This document shows positions 12,756 through 25,800 of a stretch of DNA of 64,000 bases, piece after piece. This stretch comes from Synchiropus splendidus (taxonomy: Eukaryota; Chordata; Actinopteri; Syngnathiformes; Callionymidae). Where the stretch lies: the NCBI RefSeq assembly GCF_027744825.2, contig NC_071334.1, positions 5,324,437-5,388,436 of the forward strand. Direction: 5' to 3'. Numbering within the stretch: position 1 is the stretch's first letter; each line of letters starts with the position of its first letter. A program made the position numbers and the translations under genes. Below the pieces are notes generated by a model that saw only the letters and a list, made by a program, of their open reading frames with translations, did no database searches and was not told the DNA's origin.

Positions 12756-13442
12756 CAGGGGTTCTGAACCTTTTTGATCTCGGGGCCCATCTTTCTCAGA
12801 ACAAATGGACCCGGGGCCCATTCAAGTAATAGAAGTGATTCATGACTGACTATTTCATCTTCAACCATATTTAATCTACTGACACATAAACAAAGCAAAA
12901 CCTTGTGAAATAACTTGAAACCATGTGACCATCACAAAGATATTTCTTTGTCATTCAGAAAAGTCCATTCAGCAGCAGAACCAGGTGCAAGTTATGTTCT
13001 TCAAATTTACTGAAGAAAAAAAAGGAAAAAAATGCACTTGATGCAAACTGTTGAGAAAACTGGGAAAAATGAATACAATTCTGAATAAAATAAATATAAT
13101 AAAACCATGTCTAAATATCATAAAATAAAAATAATATATTAATAATATATTTAATGTAAACTCTAAAGAAGATATAAGTAAAGTGTAAGTATCGCCATAA
13201 AGCTGTTGGGGGCGCCATCACTTTCTTTTTTCCTTTCCAAGAACTTTTCCACAGTTGGTAACTACCACAGACTTGCAGCTGTCAGGTCAGTTCAGTGACA
13301 CACTACTGCCACCATACGTGGCTCATGTGTTTAAACTGAGCTTCTCGCAGCCCAAAGGTGTAAAATATAAAACTTCTAGCGGCCCTCCAGGGGGCGCTCG
13401 CGGCCCAACCAAGGGCCCCGACCCTATGGTTAAGAACCACTG
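12756..13442. mobile_element. hAT (Charlie-like) non-autonomous element
   Basis: The left end caggggttctgaaccttttt and the right end ggttaagaaccactg form imperfect terminal inverted repeats of the CAGTGGTTCTCAACC type seen in Charlie-like hAT elements. Both ends also carry ggggccc-type words just inside. The interior (about 690 bases) is A/T-rich and has no transposase. An 8-base target duplication is not evident, consistent with age. Confidence 0.6.
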
Positions 13443-14006
13443 CCTTAAAATGACATTGGCATCAAAAATTGATGCTGAGAAGTCTGAGACACATCCAGAA
13501 TCTTTAACATGGAATGAATTTTACATTAAATAAGAGCCATTTTTTGCTTTATTTTCACATAATATCACTGTCAGCTGAGTGTTTTCTTAGTGGGTTTTGC
13601 AAAACACAAAAAGACGTCGTGGTCTTGTAATTCCAGTAATTCGGTCAAGACTTTCTCGCAGCTCTGGTCAACATTGTTTCAGGTACTGAAGCACCAGGGC
13701 TGGTCTTCATTAGGATCTGGAATGTTCCATGACGGTTGGCCATCACTCACACGGCACACTGCAGCCAGTTAGTGAGGGTGCGTGGAGATAAAGTCGCAGC
13801 AACGGAAGAAGAGGAGGAGGAGGAGGATAATAGATAAAGGACAAACAGACGGCAGAATTTAGTCAATTACACACATTATTGAAGTCCTATTTATACACCG
13901 CAACACGGGAATAACTGCTCGGCTCATTCAAAAATAGCGAAAAATAATTCACAAATATTACTGGGCATATATGCGTCTGTGTGTTTTACACACTGACCAA
14001 TAAGAT

Positions 14007-14185
14007 TAGTGATGGGCTGATGAAGCTTCATGAAACAGCGTCCTCGTCTTAAGTAGGTGGCGCACTTGGTTCAAAAATGATGTGAGGTTTCATTGAACCG
14101 CTTGTTCAAATCCAAAGATTTGAGAGCAGAGAGTGCCCTCTAGTGTACTCTGAAAATCATGGCACTGTTTCATGAAGCCTCATAT
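14007..14185. mobile_element. Palindromic hAT-like MITE, family A, copy 2
   Basis: Starts tagtgatgggctgatgaagc, then ttcatgaaacag, ggtggcgcacttggttcaaaaatgatgtgagg. The second half is the inverted counterpart (gtgccctctagtg, gcactgtttcatgaagcctcat). The final few bases of the right terminus are lost. Intergenic. Confidence 0.8.
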
Positions 14186-14955
14186 TAATGTATTTACGAC
14201 ACAAGAATTTTCCTTTAATCTTTGTATAGGGGTATGAATTCTAAAACAATACAATTTGAAGTGTTTTTTCGTCTGTATTTTCTCACACAGTGAAGTAAAA
14301 CAGCATCTTGATCTAGTGTATCAGGTACCACACTGTGATTCGGGGTGGAGAGCTTCAAAGGAATTCCTCTCTGCAGATGTACTGTCGAGGCTCATCTGGA
14401 CTTTATAGCGCAGACGTGGGGAAAGGTGAGTCAGTCAGGAGCTGGTGTGCCTCGAATCACTTGGTCGACAAAAGGTTGCAGGGTGAAGATGAGAGGGATG
14501 TTTGAGGTCGGACTGTGAAGATGAGGGTGCTGAGGTGGAAGGAGGCAGACGGCAATACAATGTTCTTCCTTAAAAGATTAAAGAGTACGTATTTCATCTG
14601 GACTCGGTTGTGTGTTGTGTATCAGACTATTTTAACGGCTCCAACAAACAAAATCAATGCGGCTCTGTAATGTTCTTTGGTGCCGTCGCACTCATAAACT
14701 GACATACCAAAGCCCAGCCTTGACCACCCACAACAGAATAGGTGCGGCTGTTTGTGTGAGAAAGAGAGAGAGAGACATCCAAAGCCACGTTCAGACCAAG
14801 AGAACGCAGTATTGCACTATAGTTTGACACAGATTTCCCCCACTGGGATGAATACAATTTGAAACGCCTAAAAAAATGATGATTGCAGAGCACTTTTAAA
14901 GGACAATCTATAATCTAAGGACAATATTGTTGCTAAGTAAATTCACATGCCTTAA

Positions 14956-15097
14956 GAGTAGAGATGGGCTGGTGAGGCTTCATGAAACAGAGTCACTTTC
15001 AGCGCCCACCAGATGGCACCGTCTACTCTAAAATCTTCGGATTTCAATGAAGAGTGCCAGCGACTGACTTCTGAAAATGAGGAGTTTCATGAAGCCC
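14956..15097. mobile_element. Palindromic hAT-like MITE, family A, copy 3
   Basis: Starts agtagagatgggctggtgagg and ttcatgaaacagagtc; the middle has gcgcccaccagatggcacc and the far end gaggagtttcatgaagcc. It is shorter than the other copies, with an internal deletion and a truncated right end. Confidence 0.75.
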
Positions 15098-16836
15098 AAC
15101 ACCATTTAAAAGTGAAGAATGAAGAAGGCAGTAGCTCCAACAAAAGCTGGAGGCCTTCACAAACAAAAAAGACGACAAGTCCATTGGTTAGTTTATTTGT
15201 AAAATACATTTAATCCCTTTATATTTGGGCAAACCAAAGTCTACATGGAGAGAGAGAGAGACTTTCTATTGACCAGGCAGCAGCAGACTCGACTGTCAGG
15301 AACCACCAGATGGTTTTGAGGCTGAAGCCCTGACGTCACTGCCACACAATGGTCCACCTCGTCGGTCCAGGTTCCTTCGATGACGTACCAGTCACAGACA
15401 TCATAATACACAGAGATGCAAGTCATTCCAACAGCCATCGTGACTTTAATTAGTACAACTGGAATTGTTACAGGACACTTCAGACCGTTTCTCTGCTCAA
15501 CACGACTGCGCTAGTACGATGCGTTACGCGAGTGGGAGAGGACGCCGAGCAGTGCCTGGTCAACTGGTTTCACTGGGACGCAAGCTTCTGGGTGGCGACA
15601 GATTTAAGGCTTAAATGTGGTTACAGTCTGGACACATCAAATTAAAATGACAAAGAAGAAAATAGTCGTTTAAAACCGTTTAAAAGTCTAATAATGGTAA
15701 AATAAGTCTCCATGTTTTATACTTCTGCCACCCTTCGAAATGTTACATCACAAACCCATCTCCTCTTAAGTGGCTTTCATTGACGTTTGGGCAGCTTTTG
15801 ACAGAGACTTGAACATCTGCTCTGTTAGGGGAGTGTTCAACAAGACAGCAACAACTTAGCTAACAGTTAGCACTAGGGCAATGACAGTTAGTCTGACGTA
15901 TAAAGGGGGTTACACTTGAGTTTGTAAAGCGGTACAAGCAGAATAGAAGGCATTTTCCAACATTCAGGCAACCACGGACAGTGAGGTCGATGTTCGGGCG
16001 GACGGGAAGTTAGCATTGAATGCTAACGGCAACTTGAGGGACAGGGAAATTAGACAAGGCCTCGGTTATTTTTTTTATTTCCGACGAATGCGAATCATCC
16101 ATCGTAAGAACAAAATGGCAGTTTCCTTTCCAATTCTCGGCATATGAACGGGGTACAGGTCAGATCAGCGGGAATGAGAGCGCATTTTCTGGGAAATAGA
16201 CTCGTCATGCAGAGCGACCAGCACGATGGGAGGCAGAAAGAACCCGCGACAGACATCAGGCCACTGAGACTTTGGTTCAAGCTTCCGAGATTTGCACCCG
16301 CAACCCCTCAGTCCCTGCAGAAATGACGTGTTTGATAGGAAGACAACACTGTGGTTAGTTGGTGAGCTGAAGCCAGCGGGTGAAGCGGCTCTGATCTACC
16401 GTCTTCTTCAGTGGAGGGGAAAAGAAGCAGGATGCAGGAAGGTTACAGTTTCTACAGTTCTACTACACCCATGCTCAGGCAGTCATAAAGCACTGTTAAT
16501 AGATATATTATGTACAGTTTATACATCAAACAGTGAAAAAACATCTAGGAACCGAGAGTACAAGAAGGTAACAAGCATAAAAAACAACTATGAGCTAAAA
16601 CAAAGAGCGCGCCGGCTGGACTGCACTGCTGTATGACACTACCTCAGGTTAGAAGACAGATGAAAAGGTCTCCAGAATGAAACAGAAAGAATTATGGACG
16701 GCTATGAAAAAATAAAAAATGGGAGTGTCGTCTTCATCCAGCAAGCTAAATATGTTTCTGCTTATAAAAGAAGTGAGAAAAAAAAACAAACTGCCGGTCA
16801 TTTATCCTTCATTAGCAGCTTGGATGATGGAGCACT
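15098..16836. other. Intergenic and likely cd81 3' UTR
   Basis: The cd81 stop is at 16837, so its 3' UTR must extend leftwards into this stretch. A possible minus-strand AATAAA is at 16074-16079 (plus strand tttatt) and another near 15192; which is used cannot be decided. No other gene was recognised. Confidence 0.45.
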
Positions 16837-19800
16837 TTAGTAGACCGGGCTGTTGCGGATCCCGCAGCACAACACCATGCTGAAGATCATCTCGAAGATC
16901 TGGGAAAAGAGAGCGCACGGAGACAAACGTTAATTTGACACTTCCATTTGCAGATATGAACCATCATCTCCTTTCTGTTCAAGGCTTCAATACATGAACT
17001 GTGTGTCATACAGTTCATGCTTGGTAGTACAGCTAACAGATACAACAGCGCCCCCAAGTGGTGCAAAACAACAACAAGAACATTTTTATGTAGAGAAATA
17101 ACTAGTCCACTAGAAATTAATCGAATTGAAGAATTTGTGGTTAATTAATCTCAGTTATTCTCAGTTTAATATGATATATTAATAAGAATATTTGCCACAG
17201 GAAGGCACAATTTTCAATTGGAATGAATGTGGTATATTACTGAATCAAATGATGGAGCCAAACATACATGTAAACAACAAAATATTGTTTATTTTGCATC
17301 AGTTTGACAATGGCACAATAAATGGCGGCTACATTCAACTTTCTATATCACCTAACTAAAGCTCTTTTTATGTCTTGAAAATATTTGAATAAGAATTTCA
17401 ATGTTATAAAAATTTCAAGTCCATTCAGAGTGGTGGAAACCCTGGTCATTGTGTTGTGAAAAATCTGCCTGAACCAAAGCAAACAGATGCTTTTGTTTGC
17501 TTTTGTTCAGGGATGATTCCTCGGTGTTTGTTGTTGTTGTTCTCATCCTAGCTGCCACGTGTCTTGTGCATCAGTGGGATCAGTGGAGCAGGAACTGACA
17601 AAGGTTCCTTGTTGTCCGTGTTGTTTGTTTCATGAGTCAGTCTCCATGCTGGAGCCCCTTTTCCAAACTAGTTTAGAAGTGATCCTCATGCATTTTTAAG
17701 CCCTTCTACGGCACAGACAGCACCACTGCACCTGCGGCTTATATAGGAACAAGATCTGTTTTCCTTCTTAAAGTTAGTGGGTCGGGCTAATATTCCAGAA
17801 TTTACAGTAGTTATTTGGGCGCCACTGTGTTCTAGAATAACTGCTTCATTCATTTAAAGCGTTAAAGGACACTACAACTCACCATAATAACAGCAACCAC
17901 CAAGGCAGCGATGCCAATCAGGTAAATCTTGTCAGAAAACAAGTCCTGGATCTTGTCGTGGCAGCTCTGGAGGTGGAGACGGCAGCATGTCACTTCATGT
18001 CTTATAAAAAAACCAAAACACTTTTCATTCTCTCCCTCATAATAAAAATGATGTTAAAGAACAACAAAAAAAACATCTGATCCACATGAGCCAATTGACT
18101 TGTAGGCAAACACGTGCTGACAAATAAGACATAAATAATGCATGATAAAATATCAGAAACAGGAAAGAAACTAAACTGAGAACGGGCCTGAGATTCGAGT
18201 CTTTTTGCATCACTTAATGGCTTCCTGTGTAGACACAGCCGGTCACTGATGCAGACAGAGACTTGAGAGACTTACAAACGTGCTGCCAGAGCTGGGGCAG
18301 ATGTCAGTCAGGCCCATGGTGTCGGTTAGGCGGGTCAGAAACCCGGTTCCCTTCCCTTTTCCACAGCAGTTCAGCTGCAACACACGGATGATGAGAGTCA
18401 AAACAACGTCAAGAAGACTTGTGGTCTTAATCTCATTATTATCAAGGCACACGCAGCGCAGTACTCGTGCTTCAAATAATACATTAATTACAAAATTATG
18501 AATATGTTTATTTATAGAATGCACGGCATGAAATATTTTCTGAGCTAATTAATAGCTGCATTTAAGTCACATGCATTTAAACTCTTCTCCGTGGGATTAC
18601 TACACATCTATTCTGAGCAACAGATAAAATGTTTTCTCTGCAGGCCGAAAACAGCAAGATTGCAATGGCACATATGTGACCAGTAGGCCAATCAGACAGC
18701 AAGGGAGCGACAGACCAGACAAGTCGATGCTATGCGCTCTCTGCTCCCATCTAACCATAACACTTACTAGCATCCTAGCATTGGGAGCATCAGTGGACCC
18801 GATAAAAAAGTCAAACCCAGATTTTGAAGCAGAGGTGACTCTTCCACAGTACATGTGAGGCTTCATGAAACAGTATCGCAGGGTTGATGAAACAGTGCCC
18901 TGATCTTTAGAGGCCACTAGATGGCGCTCTTGGTTTAGAAATGCTGTGAATGATCATACCGACTCATGGAAGAGTTTGAGCACGGAGGCTGCTTTCTTGG
19001 TCTCCTGGTCGGTGAGTCCCTGAGTCATGGCTTTGTCATACACCGAGTCGTAGAAGTTGATGACTTCCTTCGACACCTGAAACACATAGGTACACAAGTT
19101 CAATAGATTTGTTTTTATTTGTTTGCGATCACTTTCCCATGACAGAAACAAAGGAAGGAACAGCTCATGAGATGCTAGATAGTCTGTGAGCTATGGAATA
19201 ATTTCAGAGGCACATGAGTCATTCAAAATCTAAAGGTGCATTTTTACAAAAAATATCCATTGTTATAGTGACTCTACACAAAAACTACTTCACTGACATT
19301 CACAAGCTCATGGAAAGTCATGCATTCCAGTGATAAGGCGAATGACTTCTGCTTTAGCGGATACATTATTATTACACTGTAAATAATTAGCTTTAAAACT
19401 ATTATTTTAATCACTAGCAACCAGGTGGTCAGATTATTAATATTCTCTCATCAGTGATGTTGTGTCCCTGACCAACTCAAAGCTAAATATTAGGTCATAA
19501 ATTCATGTGCCGTCACATGGACCACAGAATGAAGGAAGAAAGTGCTATTAACTAGTGATGGGTAGATGAGGCTTCATGAAACAGCAGGGTTGATGAAACG
19601 TGTCCTCATTTTCAGAGGCCACTAGATGGCGCTCTTGGTTTAGAAATGATGTGAGGTTTCATTGAAGTAGTTGTTCAAACATTTTTGCAGCCGACAGCAC
19701 CATCTGGTGGCCTCTGTAAATCAGGACTGTGTCGTGAAACCACATTGACCCGTCACTACTGTTAACATTGTCTTGTGTTTGTGTCTCACCGTGTCTTTGT

Positions 19801-22800
19801 GCATGAAGCCCCAGATTCCAGCTCCCACCCCGCAGGCGAACAGAATGACCAGACAGGCGAAGAACTGTGGAAACAGATGAGACGAAATTGGACGCAGGCT
19901 TTTGCTTGAGTCGATGAAATCAAAATAAAGGAGAGTATGACTCACAGTTCCCAGCAGACACTGGGACTCCTGGATGGCACCATAGCAACCAAGGAAGCCG
20001 ACCACCATCATCACAGCCCCGATAGCGATCAGGATGTGGACACCTGCACAACAAATACCCAGCTTTTAAGCATCTGGTCTAAACGATCAACTTACATTGT
20101 TCAGACATTCAAAACCACCAAGGCACTATGACTGCAGTAACAGCCCCCGGACAGCAGAGAGCCCTGTTGTTTACCTTGGCTATAGAGCGAGTGAGTAATG
20201 GCACATTCTTGAAGAGAAGTCTTAGTTTCATTTCTCCTCATTTCTCCCAAAGAACACTCATCCTCACCAGTATCCACTCCACTATCCAAAGAGTGCAGGT
20301 TAATATTTCAGTGTGGGGCAAACACCACAGGGCTGTTAATCCACTCCAACAACCAGTTAGTTTTCACACGGCAGTCTATCCCCTAGACAGTCGGGGTGGA
20401 AGCCGGAGAGAGAAAAGAACTCCAGTCAAAGAGCTGGTGAAAGGTGGTGTCAGACACGGAAGCTGGAAAATGTCTGGTCGAGAACAGAGAGGAGAATGTG
20501 GGCCGAGCGGACACTGAACTAAAGAGAAAAGATTAAACTTTTTGTACTTGATCTGGAGTCTAACCAACGAATCAATCCTAGTAGTTTCCTATTTTTAATA
20601 TACGCTACAAAAGCACAACTGAGGACCCACTACTGCGTCCAGTGAAGCCAAAATATTTGGTTTTACATTGTCAAACAGGCTCCTATGCCACTGAGCCGAT
20701 GAAGGCAGGGTGATACGCGTTGTGTTCAACATTGTAACAAGTGGAATTACCCAGTAAAGCGTCACTTCTACACAGATTATCTCATGGATGACTGAACTAC
20801 TGACTACATCAGCCACCTCTCCTATCCGTGATCACTTTCCTGATGGTTATGTCATAGGAGTTTGTCGAGAAAGACAAAGTAAACATGTCATTTTATCTGA
20901 TTTTCTGCTCAAATTATGGCTTCAATTTTTTACATTCTTTTTGCAAACCTTATTGTACACAACAGAATAGCTATCTTGTGACGATACATGTGTTACTGTG
21001 ATACGATACGGATCCCAATACAGGACTGTGCGTGAAAACCAGTTTATTATTATGAGGTCAATCCAGTTATAGTTTCAGTTTAATTTCACACAGAGGACTG
21101 AATCGCTCCCTGAATCAACAAATTAACTCCAGTATACAAAAAGTTGCAAAATGCAGTAGCATATCTAAGCATCTATGCATTAAATAGTGATCTAGCCGAC
21201 TTAAAACATCATGACAATATCACACAAACAAGTATATGGGCATGTCAATATTTTCTTATACCCCTAAAGCATCAGGTACCCGTTGAAATTTCTGGCTTTC
21301 AAAATAAAGAAATACAACTGAAAAGCAAACAGCCCATAGCAAAAGAAAGAATGAAAATATCATGACAACTATTATCATGAACAAATGCCAATTATATTTG
21401 AATGATATTTGAATGAAAGAGCGCTGGTAGCACCAGTCGCTCGTGACGTCCTCAATATGCCCAAATCCAACAGCTGTTTTTTAAAACAGAATTAAAACAG
21501 AAAGAGAGCAAAAAAGAACATCACGGCAAACAACCTGAACGATAACAGAAAATGGTCTCGTCATTAGGCAAAACTCCTCGGAAACAGATGATTATATTCT
21601 AACAAGTATAATGGGATTAAAGAGACGTTATGATGTTGGTAATGGTCTGCGCACAGCAACAGCAGCCTGTTTCTCCTGCTATGCTGGGATCAGGCCGGGA
21701 GTGGAGCTCTGCCATCACTGCTCCTGCCCGTCCGTTGGGACATAATTCGATTTTAAACCACTAAATGGTGCACTATCACGCACACACCCCACCCCATATT
21801 TACTCCGCACACAGAACCACACGCACTCACATACACCAACGTTAATTTTGAAATCGATATGCTGGCAAGTGACCAAGTTGCCCTCCATTTCCAGGCGGAC
21901 TCCAGGCTCTTCCTTCCTCCACCACCTTTTCCATCTCACTGTCTGAGCGCACCAGAAGCCCTCTCTCTGCCCATTTGATGCCCTCAATAATTTCATTTAC
22001 CACCGCCATCATGTCATATTTAACAGCCTGCAACTCATGGAACTGAAACAAAAACAAAGTAAATATCAACTACTGGGAAAGTAGTTACACAAAATACACA
22101 AAATGCTTTGTGTAACTTCTGCATTTTTACAGAATAAAAAAGATTCATAAATAGTTATGCTTCTGCAAACCAGACAGCAAGGTGAAACAAGATGATGACG
22201 ACACAAACCAAAGACCACATGACCCTCTAATACGTTAACCAGATGTGGAGCCTGCTGCTAAAATTACCCGGCTATTGTATACCACACAATGTGCGCTTAC
22301 CATGTTGGTATGTCCTGTTTCTCATGATGTTTAGACGTTAATTATGACATAGAGGAAAGTAATGTAGAATAGCTCTCTCAATGCAGTCACGCTTCCTGCA
22401 GTTGCAGACCAGTAAAGGGCCCATCAGATCATGTTATATTGCTGTCTGACGTTTAGTATAGTCAGGTACTACTTTGCACCAACAGATGGCAGACACCTGT
22501 AACTTTCTTCTGTCTATTGAAAGTTGTGACGTAAATACTGTAGTGACACCAGCGAACCCGCACGACGTCCACAAACAGCACATACTGGACCAGATGCTTT
22601 GCTTCACCGGGTCTGGGGACAGGTCAAACACTGCTTGTTGGGAATGAAAAAAAAAGTGGCAATAGCAGCAGATGCAGTAGCAGCTGCAGGTCAAAATAGA
22701 GTGTGAATAGCAGTGGAGGAGCAGTGGTGTTTATGGCCACCACCGTGAGCTGTGATGCCTAGCCAGCAACATGTTGCTTGAGAGATTATCATATCTGTAA

Positions 22801-25800
22801 AAATTCTGTAATTCACTAGACCCACCGATTGGTGAGGGAATTTACTTCCACCCCAAACTTTGGGTCACACTCGAGATATTTCTCTTTTACAGTGTGCCTT
22901 CATATCTAACTGTTTTCAGTCTACTACCTTTAGAAATGTTGTTTCCACCACATACTAACAAGTGTGGCACGCCGCCACGGCTTAAATCAGAGCCGCCATG
23001 CTTTCATAAAAATGGTCTCTTTTTAAGGATGAAATCTCATGTGATCGAACGTATTACAATGAAATGGAAATATCAAAACCAACAAATAACATACAGCATG
23101 GAAGTGGACATGAACATGGTGGTTTTTGGAGTGTTTTTTATGGAAAAAAATCCCCCCAAAAACATCATTATGACTGAAGTCCATTGCTCTGGGAACTCGA
23201 GTCGTGTACCCGGTCAGACATACAAAACGGACTTGAGACAGGCAAAGCCGTCTCATTATGAGGGAAGCCCAGCTACGACAAATTGTCACCTGAAGCGCAA
23301 TAGGTGTGGCATAAAAGTTTATTCAATTGTACGTTGTCTTATGAAGTCAAGTGTCCAAAAAAAGTCTTCATGAGGTCATTCTAGAAAGAAGTAAAATAAC
23401 CTCATTATCTCTTTGCCCTTCAGTGTGCTAATGCGTGTTTACATACCGGGTTCGTTTCCACTTTTAACCCCCCAAAACACAGTCATGCAATGACATGTCC
23501 GAGGCGACAGATAAGCAACATACAGCAGATGCTGGTAGCGACGGAGAACGCAGTACAGATTCTGGTATCTGATGCTCTGTTACACAAGAAGACGTGGAAC
23601 ATGGCTCGTCTCAGTTTACAATTCCGCCCCCACGCATCTTTTTGATTTCGAAACCTGCCCGCACATTCAGAAAATCCCTGTCAATGGATAGCGCTCTGAC
23701 TCAGATGCTATTTATACGGTGTATAGGTCAAGACCAACCGAAAATTGCCACTCCAGTGTTGTTTGAGGGGGCGGGAGAGAAGGGCTGAGCGGTCATTTCT
23801 GCGGTAATTTTAGATCACATTAACATACACACATACAGTTTTTGAGATGATATGACCAAGATGCCTTCGAAATTGACAAGACTCTTCAAAGAACACAACC
23901 TGATGGAAGAGAACATTAGGACATTTAACGTCCTGTAATTTTTACTGATAACAAACGTGAGTAACATGAGCAAACGGGACGTTCAGAAGCCAGCGACTGG
24001 ATTCAGAAATGAGTGGGCAGCTGCTGGCTAATTGTGAGCATGTCGAGAAGCAGATGTGGGGCTCAGTACTGAAAAGTTCCAGGCAACAGGGCAATGGAGA
24101 CCGAGCACAGGGGCACAAATGCCAGATCGAGATAGATTGGCGGGAAGAGTGGGAGTGGAAAAGGGAAGGAAAAAAACAGAATGACTTGAAGACTAACCAC
24201 AACCAGAAGGGGAAACGAAGGGGAGGAGGGCAGTGGAAAGAAAGAAGGAGAAGAAAACTTTCACAGAGGAGGGAGGAGGAGGGGTGGGGCCGCTGAGGAG
24301 GAGGCAGGGTAGGGAAGGAGGGCCAAGTGAGGAATTTTTTCCTAAACCGAGAGGGCTTTTTCGCCTCTGGAATGAGAGGGAGGCTTTATGTAATGGTAGG
24401 AGGCTTCATTAAGGCTGCTGGAGAGAATGTACAAGAGGTTCTGCTCGCTTGTGGTGAGGGGGTTTTTCACTTCGCCACAGCTATGCTGCTTCATAGCAAG
24501 ACAAAAGGGCTGCCAACAACACCTTCATCAACAGAACTGAAGAAAAAAAGAAAGCGAGTCGATTTACTTAAAAGATATCTGACGCAAACTAAAGCAATGG
24601 TTTAACTGCAGGCTTTGTTTGCGAAGACAAGAGAAGCAGGAGCAGTGGAAAGCCCTGACTCCAGGACCTTTGTGTCCAAGTGAATCCCTTATGGAGGCTG
24701 CGAGCAACTCCTCATGACACACGCAGTTATTCCACATTGAAGCAAACTTTCCCAAAAAATAAAAAAAATAAAAATCACACCCAAAATAACGACCAAGAGG
24801 TTGTATAACACTAAAGGGCAACATTCACAGCCCGACGTCCCATGTCTCTTACGGGTCACTACTGCTCCAACTTGCCTGCACTCTCCTCTTCACCTCCCTT
24901 ATTTCTGTCTTCTACTGTGGACTGATCCCCAATACTGCATTTCTAACAGATAACGCCAATCTTATCTTCTCCCGAGGAGACAAATGACTCAGGGTGACGC
25001 AAATGCAAAGTCCTTGTTTGTTCAGAGTTGTGTCATCTTTCACTAGTGCTCACAGACACCTGGGGGCCCAATCTACTGCCATCATCGACAATTTCACACC
25101 AACCTCTTATGTGCAGATGAGTGGCCTCACTCTGCAGTACAGGCTCGCATGTGTGAGTACTCAAGAGTAACCGGACACATTCCATTACAGTCCATTATCC
25201 AGCTAAAATGTTGTATACTCCTGCCTTTTCCAGCTTGAAAGATCCCAGGAATGTTTGTCTAAAAACGAGTATGTACACAATCAATTTAATGGATTTAATG
25301 TTTATAACCATCAAGCTGCATCTTGAATGACCAGCAGGTTTTCCCATTAATATTCCTGAATTAATAGTCACTTGACAGTCTTTTCCAACCGGTGTGCCGC
25401 GAGAGAGTGTCAGGTGAGCCGCGGGAAATGATCCAGTTTCACCTCATTTGTGCGGAGATAGAGGTGAGCCATATGATGACATTAAATCATGGACTAGAAT
25501 GTGTTCACCATCTACCTACATGAGGAGATGAAACGGCTTCGGTCATATCTTTCTATCTATGCGGTGCTGCGTGCGCCGGTCAAATGCACAACATCCAGTT
25601 GTTTTTAATCCTGATGTGCCTCCAAGCTGACCACACATCTTCACAGCAGAATGACAGAGAGTTCCTTGTCGGACGCGTCACGCCAAAGACTCTCTGCACC
25701 GCAGCGCTAACAAGAGCTAACGGCAAACTTGATGTCTCACATCAAAACTTTGACACTCGTAGACTAGTTTGTTTCGTGGAGTAATAGTTGGCTAAAAACG

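Noticed and set aside
22894..23373. ORF of 159 codons in cd81 intron 2
   Set aside because: Most of it lies in family C repeat, which recurs at 31690 and 57918 without the frame being kept.
24009..24296. ORF of 95 codons rich in Lys/Arg/Glu
   Set aside because: Translation of purine-rich low-complexity sequence in cd81 intron 2.
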